Shown in pieces: positions 1-8,455 of a stretch of DNA of 53,876 nt (the first letter of the stretch is position 1; each line of letters starts with the position of its first letter). Origin of the DNA: Bacteroidaceae bacterium (GTDB lineage Bacteria > Bacteroidota > Bacteroidia > Bacteroidales > Bacteroidaceae); assembly GCA_024401215.1 (NCBI GenBank), contig JAKSLL010000020.1, positions 1 through 53,876 on the forward strand. Direction: 5' to 3'. The notes beneath the pieces were generated by a model. It made no database searches. It was not told where the DNA came from and saw only the letters and a program-made list of their open reading frames with translations. A program made the position numbers and the translations under genes.

Positions 1-95
1 TGCAGATTTCTCAGCAGTGATGAATCCAAAGCTCTCTCTTCTTTCCAGAACGTCATCCCGCCGAAATATGTGGCGGATGGCCGGCAAACGAGACA
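1..95 (+). other. 23S-5S rRNA spacer (right part)
   Basis: This stretch runs directly into the 5S rRNA and carries no open reading frame of merit. Its position implies it is the transcribed spacer after a 23S rRNA gene that lies to the left of the window. A short inverted pair around ccgcc and ggcgg (about 58-76) may be part of the processing stem. No 23S sequence could be identified with certainty. Confidence 0.45.
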
Positions 96-96
96 T

Positions 97-207
97 TCAG
101 GTGGCTACAGCCCCGGGGCTCCACCTCTTCCCATCCCGAACAGAGAAGTTAAGCCCGGGCGCGCCGATGGTACTGCACCGCAATGCGGGAGAGTAGGTCG
201 CCGCCTT
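97..207 (+). rRNA. rrf: 5S ribosomal RNA
   Basis: The sequence has the conserved 5S core: the CACCTCTTCCCATCCCGAAC segment, the AGAAGTTAAGC segment, the GCCGATGGTACTG segment and the GGGAGAGTAGGTCGCCGCC 3' end. Length of about 111 nt matches the family. The ends are placed by pairing the terminal helix and could be off by two or three bases. It is the last gene of an rRNA operon. Confidence 0.95.
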
Positions 208-213
208 CTTTAC

Positions 214-252
214 GAAATAGTCTTCGAAGAGCAATCTTCGAAGACATATTTC
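214..252 (+). terminator. Hairpin after 5S rRNA
   Basis: A 10-bp perfect stem (gtcttcgaag / cttcgaagac) is extended by six more pairs (gaaata / tatttc) around a single bulged base, with a 6-nt loop. It lies seven bases after the 5S gene and is the likely transcription end or processing signal of the rRNA operon. It has no clean T-tract. Confidence 0.6.
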
Positions 253-307
253 AAAACATAGTTATATTTTGTAGATGAGGGGTGCTTGTCTATATTATAT
301 AAGTAAT

Positions 308-379
308 TGGGATATGGTGTAATTGGCAACACAACAGATTCTGGTCCTGTTTTTCCTGGTTCGAGTCCGGGTATCCCAA
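308..379 (+). tRNA. tRNA-Gln (anticodon CTG)
   Basis: The acceptor arms TGGGATA and TATCCCA pair fully, followed by discriminator A. The D-arm is GTG/CAC, the anticodon loop is TTCTGGT giving CUG (Gln), and the T-arm is CCTGG-TTCGAGT-CCGGG. The terminal U-A pair is typical of tRNA-Gln. CCA is not encoded. The last pair of the anticodon stem is A31 opposite C39, a mismatch. The gene follows the rRNA operon by about 100 bp and has its own terminator. Confidence 0.9.
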
Positions 380-382
380 CTT

Positions 383-419
383 AAGTGTCAGTAATAATTT
401 AATTGCTGACACTTTTTTT
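383..419 (+). terminator. Rho-independent terminator of tRNA-Gln
   Basis: A nine-base perfect stem (aagtgtcag / ctgacactt) with a 14-nt loop is followed by a run of T. It starts four bases after the tRNA. Confidence 0.85.
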
Positions 420-599
420 ATGCTTTTATCTCATATATGGTATATGCTTTATTATTTACGATGAAATTTTGTCGTTCATGTCAAGAAAGAATGTCATGAA
501 TAATTATCTTTTGTGAAAAAGTGGTCAGTTATTCATAAATTTTCTTAAATTTTGTACTTCATCACAATAATTGCATGTGATTTGTTGTTATTGATAATA

Positions 600-676
600 A
601 GTAGGTGACAAAATTGAGTATAGATATTTATATATCACCTACGCAGAAGAATATATAAATAATTTGATTACCTAAT
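600..676 (+). mobile_element. MITE copy C, internally deleted (77 bp)
   Basis: The left 16 bases (agtaggtgacaaaatt) and the right ~60 bases match the two ends of the 184-bp elements at 44038 and 50424, but the central ~110 bp are missing. The termini are inverted relative to each other (agtaggtg... / ...attaccta) and flanked by TA on both sides (598-599 and 677-678), which fits a TA target duplication. It carries no gene. Its right end lies 22 bp before the start codon at 699. Confidence 0.75.
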
Positions 677-698
677 TATTACTAAATAACTGAACATT

Positions 699-962
699 AT
701 GAAACAAAAAACTATCGCTACAATTAAGGGTAAACTTAACTCTTCAATTGAAATCTTTTTTGATTCGATAAATCAAGTTGGTGATATCATTAACTTCAAT
801 AACATTATAAATATTATCCCTTCAGGAGAAGATTGTACTCAATTCTTTTATAAGATAATCAAGTTTTGTTCTTGCAATGATGATTCTCGTGCTTTCAGAA
901 TTGACAACATATATGTTAGTGGAGATAAATATGTTGTAATGGTAAGCCCTGTCAGAGTTTGA
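699..962 (+). CDS. Small hypothetical protein
   Basis: An 87-residue open frame starts at ATG 699 and has Bacteroidetes-like codon use (Asn, Ile and Lys rich). I do not recognise the family. The protein has no signal peptide or transmembrane helix. It contains a short Cys-x-Cys motif (FCSCND) around residue 57. It stands alone between a MITE copy and the DUF4332 gene with about 180 bp of AT-rich DNA on its 3' side. It may be a real small cytoplasmic protein, but a chance frame in AT-rich DNA is not excluded. Confidence 0.5.
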   Translation: MKQKTIATIKGKLNSSIEIFFDSINQVGDIINFNNIINIIPSGEDCTQFFYKIIKFCSCNDDSRAFRIDNIYVSGDKYVVMVSPVRV

Positions 963-1070
963 CGAATGTATCGTGTAGTTGATTTCACTATGAATTTGCT
1001 TTAATATTAGAGTTGCTTATCCTGACATTTGCAAAAAATATAATAAATGTGCATTATTTTGTCCGTAAAA

Positions 1071-1102
1071 TTTGTAAATGACATACATTGTTTTTATTTT
1101 TG
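1071..1102 (+). promoter_or_regulatory. Sigma-AB type promoter for DUF4332 gene
   Basis: TTTG at 1071-1074, 20 bp, then TATTTTTG at 1095-1102. This matches the Bacteroidetes -33/-7 consensus (TTTG, 19-21 bp, TAnnTTTG). Transcription would start about 30 bp before ATG 1143. Confidence 0.65.
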
Positions 1103-1142
1103 CATATAGAAAATGTTTTTACTAATCTAAATTATCAATACT

Positions 1143-1550
1143 ATGTCTTATAAAGTAGAACAAATTGAAGGTGTCGGAAGTGTTTATGCTGAAAAATTAA
1201 ATGCTGCCGGCATTAAAACAACAGATGATCTTTTAGCAAAATGTGCGTCTCCTAAGGGACGTAAGGAAGTTGAGGAAGCAACAGGAATCGCTCATGGATT
1301 CATCCTTAAGTGGACAAATCATGCAGATTTGATGCGCATAAACGGTATTGCAGGACAATTTGCAGAGCTCCTTGAAGCTGCTGGAGTAGATACTGTGAAG
1401 GAATTCCGTCATCGTGTTGCTGCAAACCTTCAGCCTAAGCTTGTAGAAGTAAATGAGCAGAAGAATCTCTGTAATCGTGTTCCTTCAACTTCTGAGTTAG
1501 AGCGCATGATAGCTCAGGCAAAAGAACTTGAGATACTTGTATCTTATTAA
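1143..1550 (+). CDS. DUF4332 helix-hairpin-helix protein
   Basis: The 135-residue protein begins with a helix-hairpin-helix pattern (IEGVGSVYAEKLNAAGIKT, residues 8-26) and repeats it in the middle (INGIAGQFAELLEAAGVDT, around 66-84). This doubled pattern is the hallmark of DUF4332 proteins, related to the helix-hairpin-helix segments of DNA ligases and polymerases. The family is thought to bind nucleic acid, but its role is not established. It has no signal peptide, so it is cytoplasmic. It has its own promoter and is directly followed by a small gene, so the two probably form one unit. Confidence 0.85.
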   Translation: MSYKVEQIEGVGSVYAEKLNAAGIKTTDDLLAKCASPKGRKEVEEATGIAHGFILKWTNHADLMRINGIAGQFAELLEAAGVDTVKEFRHRVAANLQPKLVEVNEQKNLCNRVPSTSELERMIAQAKELEILVSY

Positions 1551-1562
1551 TTGCTGCGATAT

Positions 1563-1757
1563 ATGAGAAAGAGACTTGCAAAGAAAGCTTTGTCTAATGA
1601 CTATTTCGAAATTTGGGAGCATCCTGATTTTGAAGATGGCGTTGTAATGCCTCGTAATAGCAAATGCTGGGGGATGATACAGCGTGCTTGTCTTTATTAT
1701 AAGCGCGCAGATGTGCTTGAAGAATTTAGAAATAATATTCTAAAGTTTGTTGATTAA
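1563..1757 (+). CDS. Small basic hypothetical protein
   Basis: A 64-residue frame starts at ATG 1563, 12 bp after the stop of the DUF4332 gene. The same frame extends back to a TTG at 1551, but ATG is preferred. The N-terminus is basic (MRKRLAKKAL) and the middle is rich in aromatic residues (FEIWEHPDF, CLYYKR). I do not recognise the family. It ends just before a good terminator, which supports co-transcription with the DUF4332 gene. Confidence 0.6.
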   Translation: MRKRLAKKALSNDYFEIWEHPDFEDGVVMPRNSKCWGMIQRACLYYKRADVLEEFRNNILKFVD

Positions 1758-1791
1758 TCATTTTGACGCAGTAACAAACATGATATAAATA

Positions 1792-1848
1792 GGTTGACCA
1801 TGATTATATCTTTTCTTACAGACATAATTATGGTCATCCTCTTTTTTG
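1792..1848 (+). terminator. Terminator after DUF4332 unit
   Basis: A 16-base stem with two mismatches (ggttgaccatgattat / ataattatggtcatcc) is followed by a T-rich run (cttttttg). Confidence 0.75.
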
Positions 1849-1908
1849 TTAAATATTGATTTCACAGTATTCTTCTTAATTCTGTGAGATGTTTCTATTA
1901 TATTGTAT

Positions 1909-3324
1909 ATGAGAAAGATATTTAGTTTTACTTTACTTGTTTTGTTCGCTATTCTTGCTAATGCTCAGCAGAAAGCTAAATATGTATTCTATTTTATTGG
2001 CGATGGTATGGGTGTGAATCAAGTTAATGCAGCAGAGACATATTTAGGTGCTCTTGAAGGGCGCATAGGAATAAAGCCTCTTTGTTTTCCTTCATTCCCA
2101 TATTCTGCATTTGTGAATACGCAGAGTGCTTCGAGTGGAGTAACAGATTCGGCGGCTGGTGGTACTGCATTGGCTACAGGTTCGAAGACAAAAAATGGCG
2201 CTCTTGGTGTTACAGATGACTTGTCAACAGAAGTGACAAGCATAGCATATTGGGCTCAGCAACATGGCGCAGCTGTAGGTGTGTCAACGAGTGTTACTGT
2301 AGATCATGCCACCCCAGCAGCATTCTATGCTCATGTGCCAGATCGTGGCATGTACTACGAAATAGGTAAGCAGATGTTGGCAACAGACTATGACTTCTTT
2401 GGAGGTTCTGATTTCAATCATCCTACCAATTCAAAAGACAAAAACGAATCTGACCTCTATTCGCAGGCAGCGAGTGCAGGATATACTATTGCGAGAGGGT
2501 ATGCCGATTATCAAAAGAAATGTGGTAATGCCGATAAGATGATATTATTCCAAAGCGAAGAAGCGAGTAAGGTGAATAGAAGCAGTCTGCCATACGCCAT
2601 TGATAGAGATAGAAATGCTCTCACATTGCAAGATATTACACGCGCAGGAATCAATTTCCTTAACTCAAAGAATAAAGAAGGATTCTTCTTGATGGTGGAA
2701 GGAGGAAAGATTGACTGGGCATGTCATGACAACGATGCGGCAACTTTCATACATGAGCTCATAGATATGGACGATGCCATTCGTGTGGCTTATGAGTTCT
2801 ATCAGCAGCATCCAGACGAAACATTGATTGTTGTTTCTGCTGACCATGAGACAGGCTGTATGACATTAGGAAGAGGTGCGTACGAACTCCATCTCGATGT
2901 GCTTCGCAATCAGCAGATAAGTATAGAGAAACTTGGTAAAGAGCTGCATCAGCTCAGAGAGAAGGCAGGGGCAAAGTACAACTATGCTATGGTGAAGAAA
3001 CTTCTAACCCAGAAATTCGGTTTCTGGAAAAGTGTGAATCTCTCTGAATCGCAGAACAGGCGTCTTGAAAAAGCTTTTGAAAGAATACAGCAGGGAATTG
3101 CAGAAATGAGCAAATCACTCTATCAGCAAGATGATGAGTTGGCTGTTGTTGTACGCCAGATAATGTCTGAAAATGCTATGGTAGGTTGGGTAAGTGGTTC
3201 GCATAGCAACGGATATGTGCCTTGCTTTGCTGTTGGTGTTGGTGCAGAGCAGTTTCAAGGCAGAATTGACAATACAGAAATCTGCATGAAGATGGCAAAA
3301 GCTGCTGGATGGGATGTAAAATGA
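1909..3324 (+). CDS. Exported alkaline phosphatase
   Basis: The ~470-residue protein is a PhoA-superfamily alkaline phosphatase, which hydrolyses phosphate monoesters in the periplasm. ATG 1909 is chosen over an upstream TTG because it gives a clean signal peptide ending in ANAQ. Metal and catalytic motifs are all visible: GDGMG (near residue 31), TDSAAGGTALATG with the phosphoserine nucleophile (near 81), a late cluster with EGGKIDWACHDND, SADHETG, and SGSHSNGYVP, which supply the Asp and His ligands for two zinc ions and magnesium. Length fits the family. The stop is seven bases before the next gene, so it is probably co-transcribed with the MnmD-like gene. Confidence 0.93.
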   Translation: MRKIFSFTLLVLFAILANAQQKAKYVFYFIGDGMGVNQVNAAETYLGALEGRIGIKPLCFPSFPYSAFVNTQSASSGVTDSAAGGTALATGSKTKNGALGVTDDLSTEVTSIAYWAQQHGAAVGVSTSVTVDHATPAAFYAHVPDRGMYYEIGKQMLATDYDFFGGSDFNHPTNSKDKNESDLYSQAASAGYTIARGYADYQKKCGNADKMILFQSEEASKVNRSSLPYAIDRDRNALTLQDITRAGINFLNSKNKEGFFLMVEGGKIDWACHDNDAATFIHELIDMDDAIRVAYEFYQQHPDETLIVVSADHETGCMTLGRGAYELHLDVLRNQQISIEKLGKELHQLREKAGAKYNYAMVKKLLTQKFGFWKSVNLSESQNRRLEKAFERIQQGIAEMSKSLYQQDDELAVVVRQIMSENAMVGWVSGSHSNGYVPCFAVGVGAEQFQGRIDNTEICMKMAKAAGWDVK

Positions 3325-3331
3325 TGAGGTG

Positions 3332-4015
3332 ATGGTTGATATAGAAACGACAGCAGACGGTAGTCAGACACTTTATGTGCCGGCATTAGACGAGCATTAT
3401 CACTCCGTAAAAGGAGCAATAACAGAGTCTGTGCATATCTTCATCAATACAGGTCTTAAACAATGTAAGGCAGTTCAGCCACATATCCTTGAAGTAGGGT
3501 TTGGCACAGGCTTGAACGCATTATTGACTTTGCAAGAGGCGGAGGAAACTGAGAGGCGTTTATTCTACACCTCATTCGAGAAATACCCGTTGCAGATGAA
3601 TGTAGTCGAAAAGCTGGATTATCCAAAACTTGTATCAGCTAATGCAGCGCAATATTATGTTGAGATGCATAAAAGCAAGTGGGGAGTGTGGAATGATATA
3701 ACTCCCCATTTCTCACTCCGAAAAATAGAATCAGACTTTGTCACATATCCTATAGAAGAGTTTTATGATGTGATATATTTTGATGCTTTCGCACCAGAGA
3801 AACAGTCTGAAATGTGGAGTCAAGATATTTTCGACAAACTCTTCGCCCATTTAAATGATGGTGGAATACTTGTCACATATTGTGCCAAAGGAATCGTTAG
3901 ACGTATGCTTCAGGCTTCAGGGTTTGTTGTTGAACGTTTAGCAGGTCCTCCTGGAGGGAAGCGAGAGATACTGCGAGCAACAAAGTTATGCAATTCGAAC
4001 GATTACGTCAATTGA
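3332..4015 (+). CDS. mnmD: MnmD-like tRNA 2-thiouridine methyltransferase
   Basis: The 227-residue protein matches stand-alone MnmD/MnmC1 (DUF752) SAM-dependent methyltransferases, which finish methylaminomethyl-2-thiouridine at the tRNA wobble base. The SAM-binding motif is ILEVGFGTGLNALLT (near residue 50). The catalytic segment is DVIYFDAFAPEKQSEMWS, followed by GGILVTYCAKGIVRRML and the PPGGKREILRA C-terminus characteristic of the family. Unlike E. coli MnmC it has no fused FAD oxidoreductase domain, which is usual outside the proteobacteria. ATG 3332 is chosen; a GTG immediately upstream is also in frame. It follows the phosphatase gene by seven bases. Confidence 0.88.
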   Translation: MVDIETTADGSQTLYVPALDEHYHSVKGAITESVHIFINTGLKQCKAVQPHILEVGFGTGLNALLTLQEAEETERRLFYTSFEKYPLQMNVVEKLDYPKLVSANAAQYYVEMHKSKWGVWNDITPHFSLRKIESDFVTYPIEEFYDVIYFDAFAPEKQSEMWSQDIFDKLFAHLNDGGILVTYCAKGIVRRMLQASGFVVERLAGPPGGKREILRATKLCNSNDYVN

Positions 4016-4300
4016 AATAGTCAAAGGCTCTTTAAAAAGAAAATAGAGACGCATCACTGCGGCTCTAGTTCCTCTTGCAATTTTCGTGCAAGTCATAACG
4101 ATTATATAAGTATAAAAAAGTAATTCTATATCTAAAGGGATTAACCTAATATGTCAAATAGGCTTAGTCCCATATTCTTTCACATTGCAAATTTACAGAT
4201 AAAAATCAAGGAATTTTGCAAAAATAGTGTTAATAATTGTTAATATAGTGTTATTGAATTGATTTTTCTTAAATAAGCGAATGAAAACTTCCATTTTCTA
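4016..4300. other. Gene-free stretch with hairpin
   Basis: No coding region is visible. An imperfect inverted repeat at 4137-4171 (gggattaaccta / taggcttagtccc) could be a weak terminator for the upstream gene. A shorter stem (cttgca / tgcaag) lies near 4075-4095. The rest is AT-rich DNA leading to the promoter of the GH9 gene. Confidence 0.4.
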
Positions 4301-4331
4301 TTTGTTGCTGCAGTGAAAAATACTATCTTTG
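4301..4331 (+). promoter_or_regulatory. Sigma-AB type promoter of GH9 gene
   Basis: TTTG at 4301-4304, exactly 19 bp, then TATCTTTG at 4324-4331: a full match to the Bacteroidetes consensus. It implies a leader of about 100 nt before ATG 4436. Confidence 0.75.
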
Positions 4332-4435
4332 TCACATATAACGTAACAGGTTTGTCTTGTTGTACACAAATTTGTCTGAAGGTCACGATAACATAAATTT
4401 AATAAGCTAAATCTAAAACCACGTAATAAATATAT

Positions 4436-6211
4436 ATGTATAAGAAATCATTCAACGCATTTGCAGCACTTGCTATCGGCTGTATGACAGCCAGTCCAAG
4501 TTTTGCCCAAAGCGATATTATTAAAGTGAATCAAGTTGGTTTTGCTCCGAATGCAGAGAAAACCGCAACGATTGAATGGCCAATTCCTAATGGAAATAAG
4601 GCTACTTTGAAGCAGCATGCTGTCTCTGTTGTCATCAAAAATGATAGAGGGAAGCAGGTATGGAAAGGAAAAGTCTACGAGATGCGTTCTTCAAAAGTGT
4701 CAGACAAGAAGCGTATGCTTGTTGACTTCAGCACTCTTACTGAAGAAGGCAAATATACCATCACTACGTCTGATGGAGTAAACAAAGGCAAGGCTACATT
4801 TGTAATAAGCAGTCGTCCATACAAAGAACTTGCTGCTGCTGCCATCAAAGGATTCTACTTCCAAAGAGCGTCAATGCCTATCGAGGAGCAGTATGTTGGA
4901 AAATGGGCGCGTCCTGCAGGTCATCTCGACACTCAGGTTATGATACATCCAAGTGCTGCTACAGCAGAACGCCCTGCAGGTATGATAATCAACAGTCCAT
5001 GGGGATGGTACGATGCAGGCGATTACAACAAATACATTGTCAACTCATCATTTGCAGTGGGAGTGATGATGGGTGCCTATGAGCAGCGAAAGGATTATTA
5101 CCGCACACAGGAAGTGGACATTCCTGAAAAGAACAATGGAGTGCCAAACATCCTTGATGAGATATATTATAATCTGAAGTGGATGCAGACAATGCAAGAC
5201 ACAGATGGTGGACTTTACCACAAACTTACTACTCCAAGTTTTGAGGGCTTTGTAGCACCTTCTGAATGTAAGCAGCAGCGTTATGTTGTCAAGAAGACTA
5301 CAGCGGCAACACTTGACTTTGCTGCAAGCATGGCGATGGCATCACGAGTGTACAGAGAGTTTGGCAACTACTTTCCTGGATTCTCATCTATTGCTATAGG
5401 ACAGGCCGAGAAAGCTTATGCGTGGGCAAAGAAAAATCCTAATGTAGAGTATGATCAGAATAAGATGAACGCCGCTTACGACCCAGATGTGTCAACTGGT
5501 GCTTACGATGATAAATACTTTGGCGATGAATTCTTTTGGGCAGCTACAGAGTTGTATCTTGTGACAGGCAAGCAGGAGTACCGTGAAGATGCTATGCGAT
5601 ACATCCCAAAGGAGTCATTCCCAACAGCCTCATGGGGCAATGTCACCGAACTTGCCGTATTGGAGTGGGCACGACTGAAGGATGCTAAGCCAGAGGACGC
5701 AAAAGTTGCTGCCGATATGAAAAAACTCTTCTTTGCTCACATAGCAAAATACAGTGACATAGCAGGCACACCTTTCAATTCACCTTATGGTAATGATGCT
5801 AGTGACTTCTTCTGGGGCTGCAATTCAGAGGGTTGCACATGGAGAGGAGCAGAACTCATGTATGCCTATGACTTCACAGGCGATGCCTCATACAAAGAAA
5901 ACGCCAGAAGGTGTATGAACTATGTGCTTGGGCAGAACGCCACAGGTTATTGCTATGTGACAGGCTTTGGCACAAAGCCATCAATTCACCCTCACCAGCG
6001 TTTAGCTTCTACGCCTAACGGTGCTTATCCTGGTTTCCTTGTAGGTGGTCCTAATCCTGGACAGCAGGACAAGGGTGAGAATCTCAAATACACATCAAAC
6101 GTTCCTGATGAGTCATATATGGATGATATGAACAGTTATGCCAGCAATGAGATTGCTATTAACTGGAATGCAACTCTTGTTGCTCTTGCAGGATGGCTTG
6201 ATTCTGAGTGA
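4436..6211 (+). CDS. GH9 endoglucanase, exported
   Basis: The 591-residue protein has a signal peptide (about 1-25, ending SFAQ), an N-terminal Ig-like CelD_N domain (about 28-125, starting IIKVNQVGFAP) and a GH9 (alpha/alpha)6 catalytic domain. The GWYDAGDYNKY motif near residue 190-200 supplies the catalytic base aspartates. The HPHQR segment near 518 and the NSYASNEIAINWN segment near 565-575, which holds the acid glutamate, are both intact. GH9 enzymes cleave beta-1,4-glucans by inversion. There is no C-terminal CBM and no lipobox, so the product is periplasmic or secreted. It has its own promoter. It lies about 10 kb from the SusCD locus and probably serves the same glucan pathway. Confidence 0.93.
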   Translation: MYKKSFNAFAALAIGCMTASPSFAQSDIIKVNQVGFAPNAEKTATIEWPIPNGNKATLKQHAVSVVIKNDRGKQVWKGKVYEMRSSKVSDKKRMLVDFSTLTEEGKYTITTSDGVNKGKATFVISSRPYKELAAAAIKGFYFQRASMPIEEQYVGKWARPAGHLDTQVMIHPSAATAERPAGMIINSPWGWYDAGDYNKYIVNSSFAVGVMMGAYEQRKDYYRTQEVDIPEKNNGVPNILDEIYYNLKWMQTMQDTDGGLYHKLTTPSFEGFVAPSECKQQRYVVKKTTAATLDFAASMAMASRVYREFGNYFPGFSSIAIGQAEKAYAWAKKNPNVEYDQNKMNAAYDPDVSTGAYDDKYFGDEFFWAATELYLVTGKQEYREDAMRYIPKESFPTASWGNVTELAVLEWARLKDAKPEDAKVAADMKKLFFAHIAKYSDIAGTPFNSPYGNDASDFFWGCNSEGCTWRGAELMYAYDFTGDASYKENARRCMNYVLGQNATGYCYVTGFGTKPSIHPHQRLASTPNGAYPGFLVGGPNPGQQDKGENLKYTSNVPDESYMDDMNSYASNEIAINWNATLVALAGWLDSE

Positions 6212-6267
6212 TGGCGTGAAAGCTCCTATTCGTAATCAATTATTCTAACAGGTGTTTATTTACTAAT

Positions 6268-6341
6268 GGGGTGTTCTATAAATGACGTCAAGTGAAAGAA
6301 TCATATTGACAGAGAACAAAAGCTAATTTATAGAACACCCC
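6268..6341. repeat. Inverted repeat, GGGTGnTCTATAAAT family, copy 1
   Basis: Perfect 16-bp arms (ggggtgttctataaat at 6268-6283, atttatagaacacccc at 6326-6341) enclose 42 bp. A second member is at 9437-9481. It stands 56 bp after the GH9 stop and may end that transcript. The two copies share the arm but not the loop, which fits a mobile palindromic repeat. The remainder of the 6212-6588 interval shows no gene. Confidence 0.75.
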
Positions 6342-6588
6342 TAAAGTAAGTGGGCAAATATAATTTCTTGTTTGCAGATGTCAATGCAGAAATGCTCTTT
6401 GCTATAAAGGGTTATTTTGAACCACCTACATAGTAACTTATCTGTTTAAATATTCAAAAAAAATATTCTAATCATAAATAATCAAAATGGCGACTTATCC
6501 AATCGTGATAAAATAAGTTGTTAGTTTGTACTCAATTACAATGAGTTGTAATGTTTGTGATTAAACAATCTTCCTAGTTTTACAAGCA

Positions 6589-8442
6589 ATGAAAAAATAT
6601 TTTGTTAGTTTTTGCGAATCAACACATGTGGTGTTGAAAAGTGTAGTTATTGTATTTGTTATGTCTGTCTTGTGCATTTCTAAAGCACAATCTATAGAAA
6701 AGACTGTAACTGTGGACAACTTTACAAGTACAGCGGGTGACATGGATTCTTATGTGTCATATTCAACAGCTATAGAACAAAGTTCTACGAATCCCCGTGT
6801 TTTGAATGGTAATATAAGGTTATACAAGAAATCTGGGACTTCAAAAGAAGGAAATGGAAATTCAATAACAATTACATCCCAACCTAATGTGTCCATACTG
6901 AGTGTATCATATACGATAAATATGGATTATTCTTGCAATTATCTTTATTCACTTGACGGTCAAGATAAAACAGCAGCGAAAGTGACTAAGAATCCTATAC
7001 TGATAAAAACCAATGGTGCTACTTCCGTGCTTCTGCAAAATGCTAATGCTGATAAATATTTGGAAATCATTTCGCTGACAGTTGTGTATGATTTGCATAA
7101 TGGAAAGACAGACACTTCGCTGTCATGGAGCAATACTGTTTTTACGGCAAAACTTGGAGAAGAAAACATTTTCCCTACTTTACAGACAACTCCCTCCATA
7201 TTAGTCGGGGTTATATACAAGAGTTCTGACGAATCTGTTGCAACAATAAATGCAGATGGAGAGATAACCCTTCTTGCTTCTGGTACTACAGAAATAACAG
7301 CACAGTATCCTGAAGATGAAACCTATAACTCATCGTCCGCAAAATACGTGTTGACAGTATTATTGAAAGACAATCCTGTGATATTCTATGAGTCGTTTGA
7401 TGGATGCAATGGCAAAGGTGGCAATGATGGGGTTTGGAGTGGAATATCAACAACGGTAAATGCTGTTTGCGATGTTGACGGTTGGACTCTCTCGTCAGAT
7501 GTAAAAGGAATGTGTCAATGTGTGAAGAGTGGAACCTCCAGTAGCGGTGGTGTCGCCAAAACTCCTCAACTGAGTTTTGAAGGCGATGCAGTATTGCTTT
7601 TTTCTGCTGGCGCATGGAAAGGTGATGCTGGTAAATTGAAATTGTCAATGAACAATGGAACGATATTTTCCACATCGTCGGGAGCGTCATCTGTGTCGTT
7701 AGAGTTGCAGCAATCAAATTGGACACGATACTTCTTCCCAATTCATTCATCGTCATTATCTTCAACAATATCTTTTGATGGAGGAAAAACCAGCAATAAC
7801 AGGTTTTTTCTTGATGAGGTGAAAATTGCAAGAGGCCATATTAGAAACTTAAGTGGCAGTTATGGAACTGTTTGTCTTCCATACTCTGTTGCTGCTGGTG
7901 ATTATAAAGGAGCGAAATTCTATGAACTTAAAGGTTTTCCTTCGTTGACCGAGACAGACGTTCTTCTGTTCGAAGAGGTAGAATCGCTTGAAGCTGGTGT
8001 TCCTTATTTGTATGTGGCAGATGAGCGTCGGCTGATTCTTGCTTATTCTGGAACTGCTGTGAAAGAGGCAACATCACTAAATGGTATGTATGGCTCTTTA
8101 GAGAAATATGCATTTGCTGATGATGTTGCTTACAGGGAATATGATTATCTTATTGTGAAGTCTGATGGTGTGTTGCGAGCAGCATCAGCAAAATCTGGCG
8201 TCAATGCTAATTGTGCATTCATAAAGCTGAGCGAGGTTCCTGTATGTGGAGAGCAATTAGCCAAGGAACGAACAATAGCCATATCTTTAGATGATGATAC
8301 CGCAATAAGAGATGTTGACTTTTGTGGTAGTGAGGCTGAACTCTGTATTAAGGTGGATGGTCGCGTTTCCAAATTGAAACGAGGAATAAATATCCTTCGT
8401 TCGTGTGATGGCAGAGTAGTAAAAAAGATAACATCAAAATGA
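6589..8442 (+). CDS. Secreted Ig-like (Big_2-type) protein
   Basis: The 617-residue protein starts with a long, atypical signal segment (hydrophobic core near residues 17-30, likely cleavage after SKAQ). A Big_2-like bacterial Ig domain is visible around residues 175-255 (pattern YKSSDESVATI...GTTEITA). A central region near 260-410 looks like a beta-sandwich. The C-terminal ~200 residues resemble the long tail domains of large Prevotella exported proteins and end in GINILRSCDGRVVKKI, similar to a type IX secretion sorting tail. No catalytic motif is recognised. A small gene follows 13 bp later. Surface attachment or adhesion is an inference. Confidence 0.75.
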   Translation: MKKYFVSFCESTHVVLKSVVIVFVMSVLCISKAQSIEKTVTVDNFTSTAGDMDSYVSYSTAIEQSSTNPRVLNGNIRLYKKSGTSKEGNGNSITITSQPNVSILSVSYTINMDYSCNYLYSLDGQDKTAAKVTKNPILIKTNGATSVLLQNANADKYLEIISLTVVYDLHNGKTDTSLSWSNTVFTAKLGEENIFPTLQTTPSILVGVIYKSSDESVATINADGEITLLASGTTEITAQYPEDETYNSSSAKYVLTVLLKDNPVIFYESFDGCNGKGGNDGVWSGISTTVNAVCDVDGWTLSSDVKGMCQCVKSGTSSSGGVAKTPQLSFEGDAVLLFSAGAWKGDAGKLKLSMNNGTIFSTSSGASSVSLELQQSNWTRYFFPIHSSSLSSTISFDGGKTSNNRFFLDEVKIARGHIRNLSGSYGTVCLPYSVAAGDYKGAKFYELKGFPSLTETDVLLFEEVESLEAGVPYLYVADERRLILAYSGTAVKEATSLNGMYGSLEKYAFADDVAYREYDYLIVKSDGVLRAASAKSGVNANCAFIKLSEVPVCGEQLAKERTIAISLDDDTAIRDVDFCGSEAELCIKVDGRVSKLKRGINILRSCDGRVVKKITSK

Positions 8443-8455
8443 TGGGGGGTGAAGA

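Noticed and set aside
70-261. Open frame of 63 residues on the plus strand
   Set aside because: It lies across the 5S rRNA and its flanking hairpin; the RNA gene explains the sequence.
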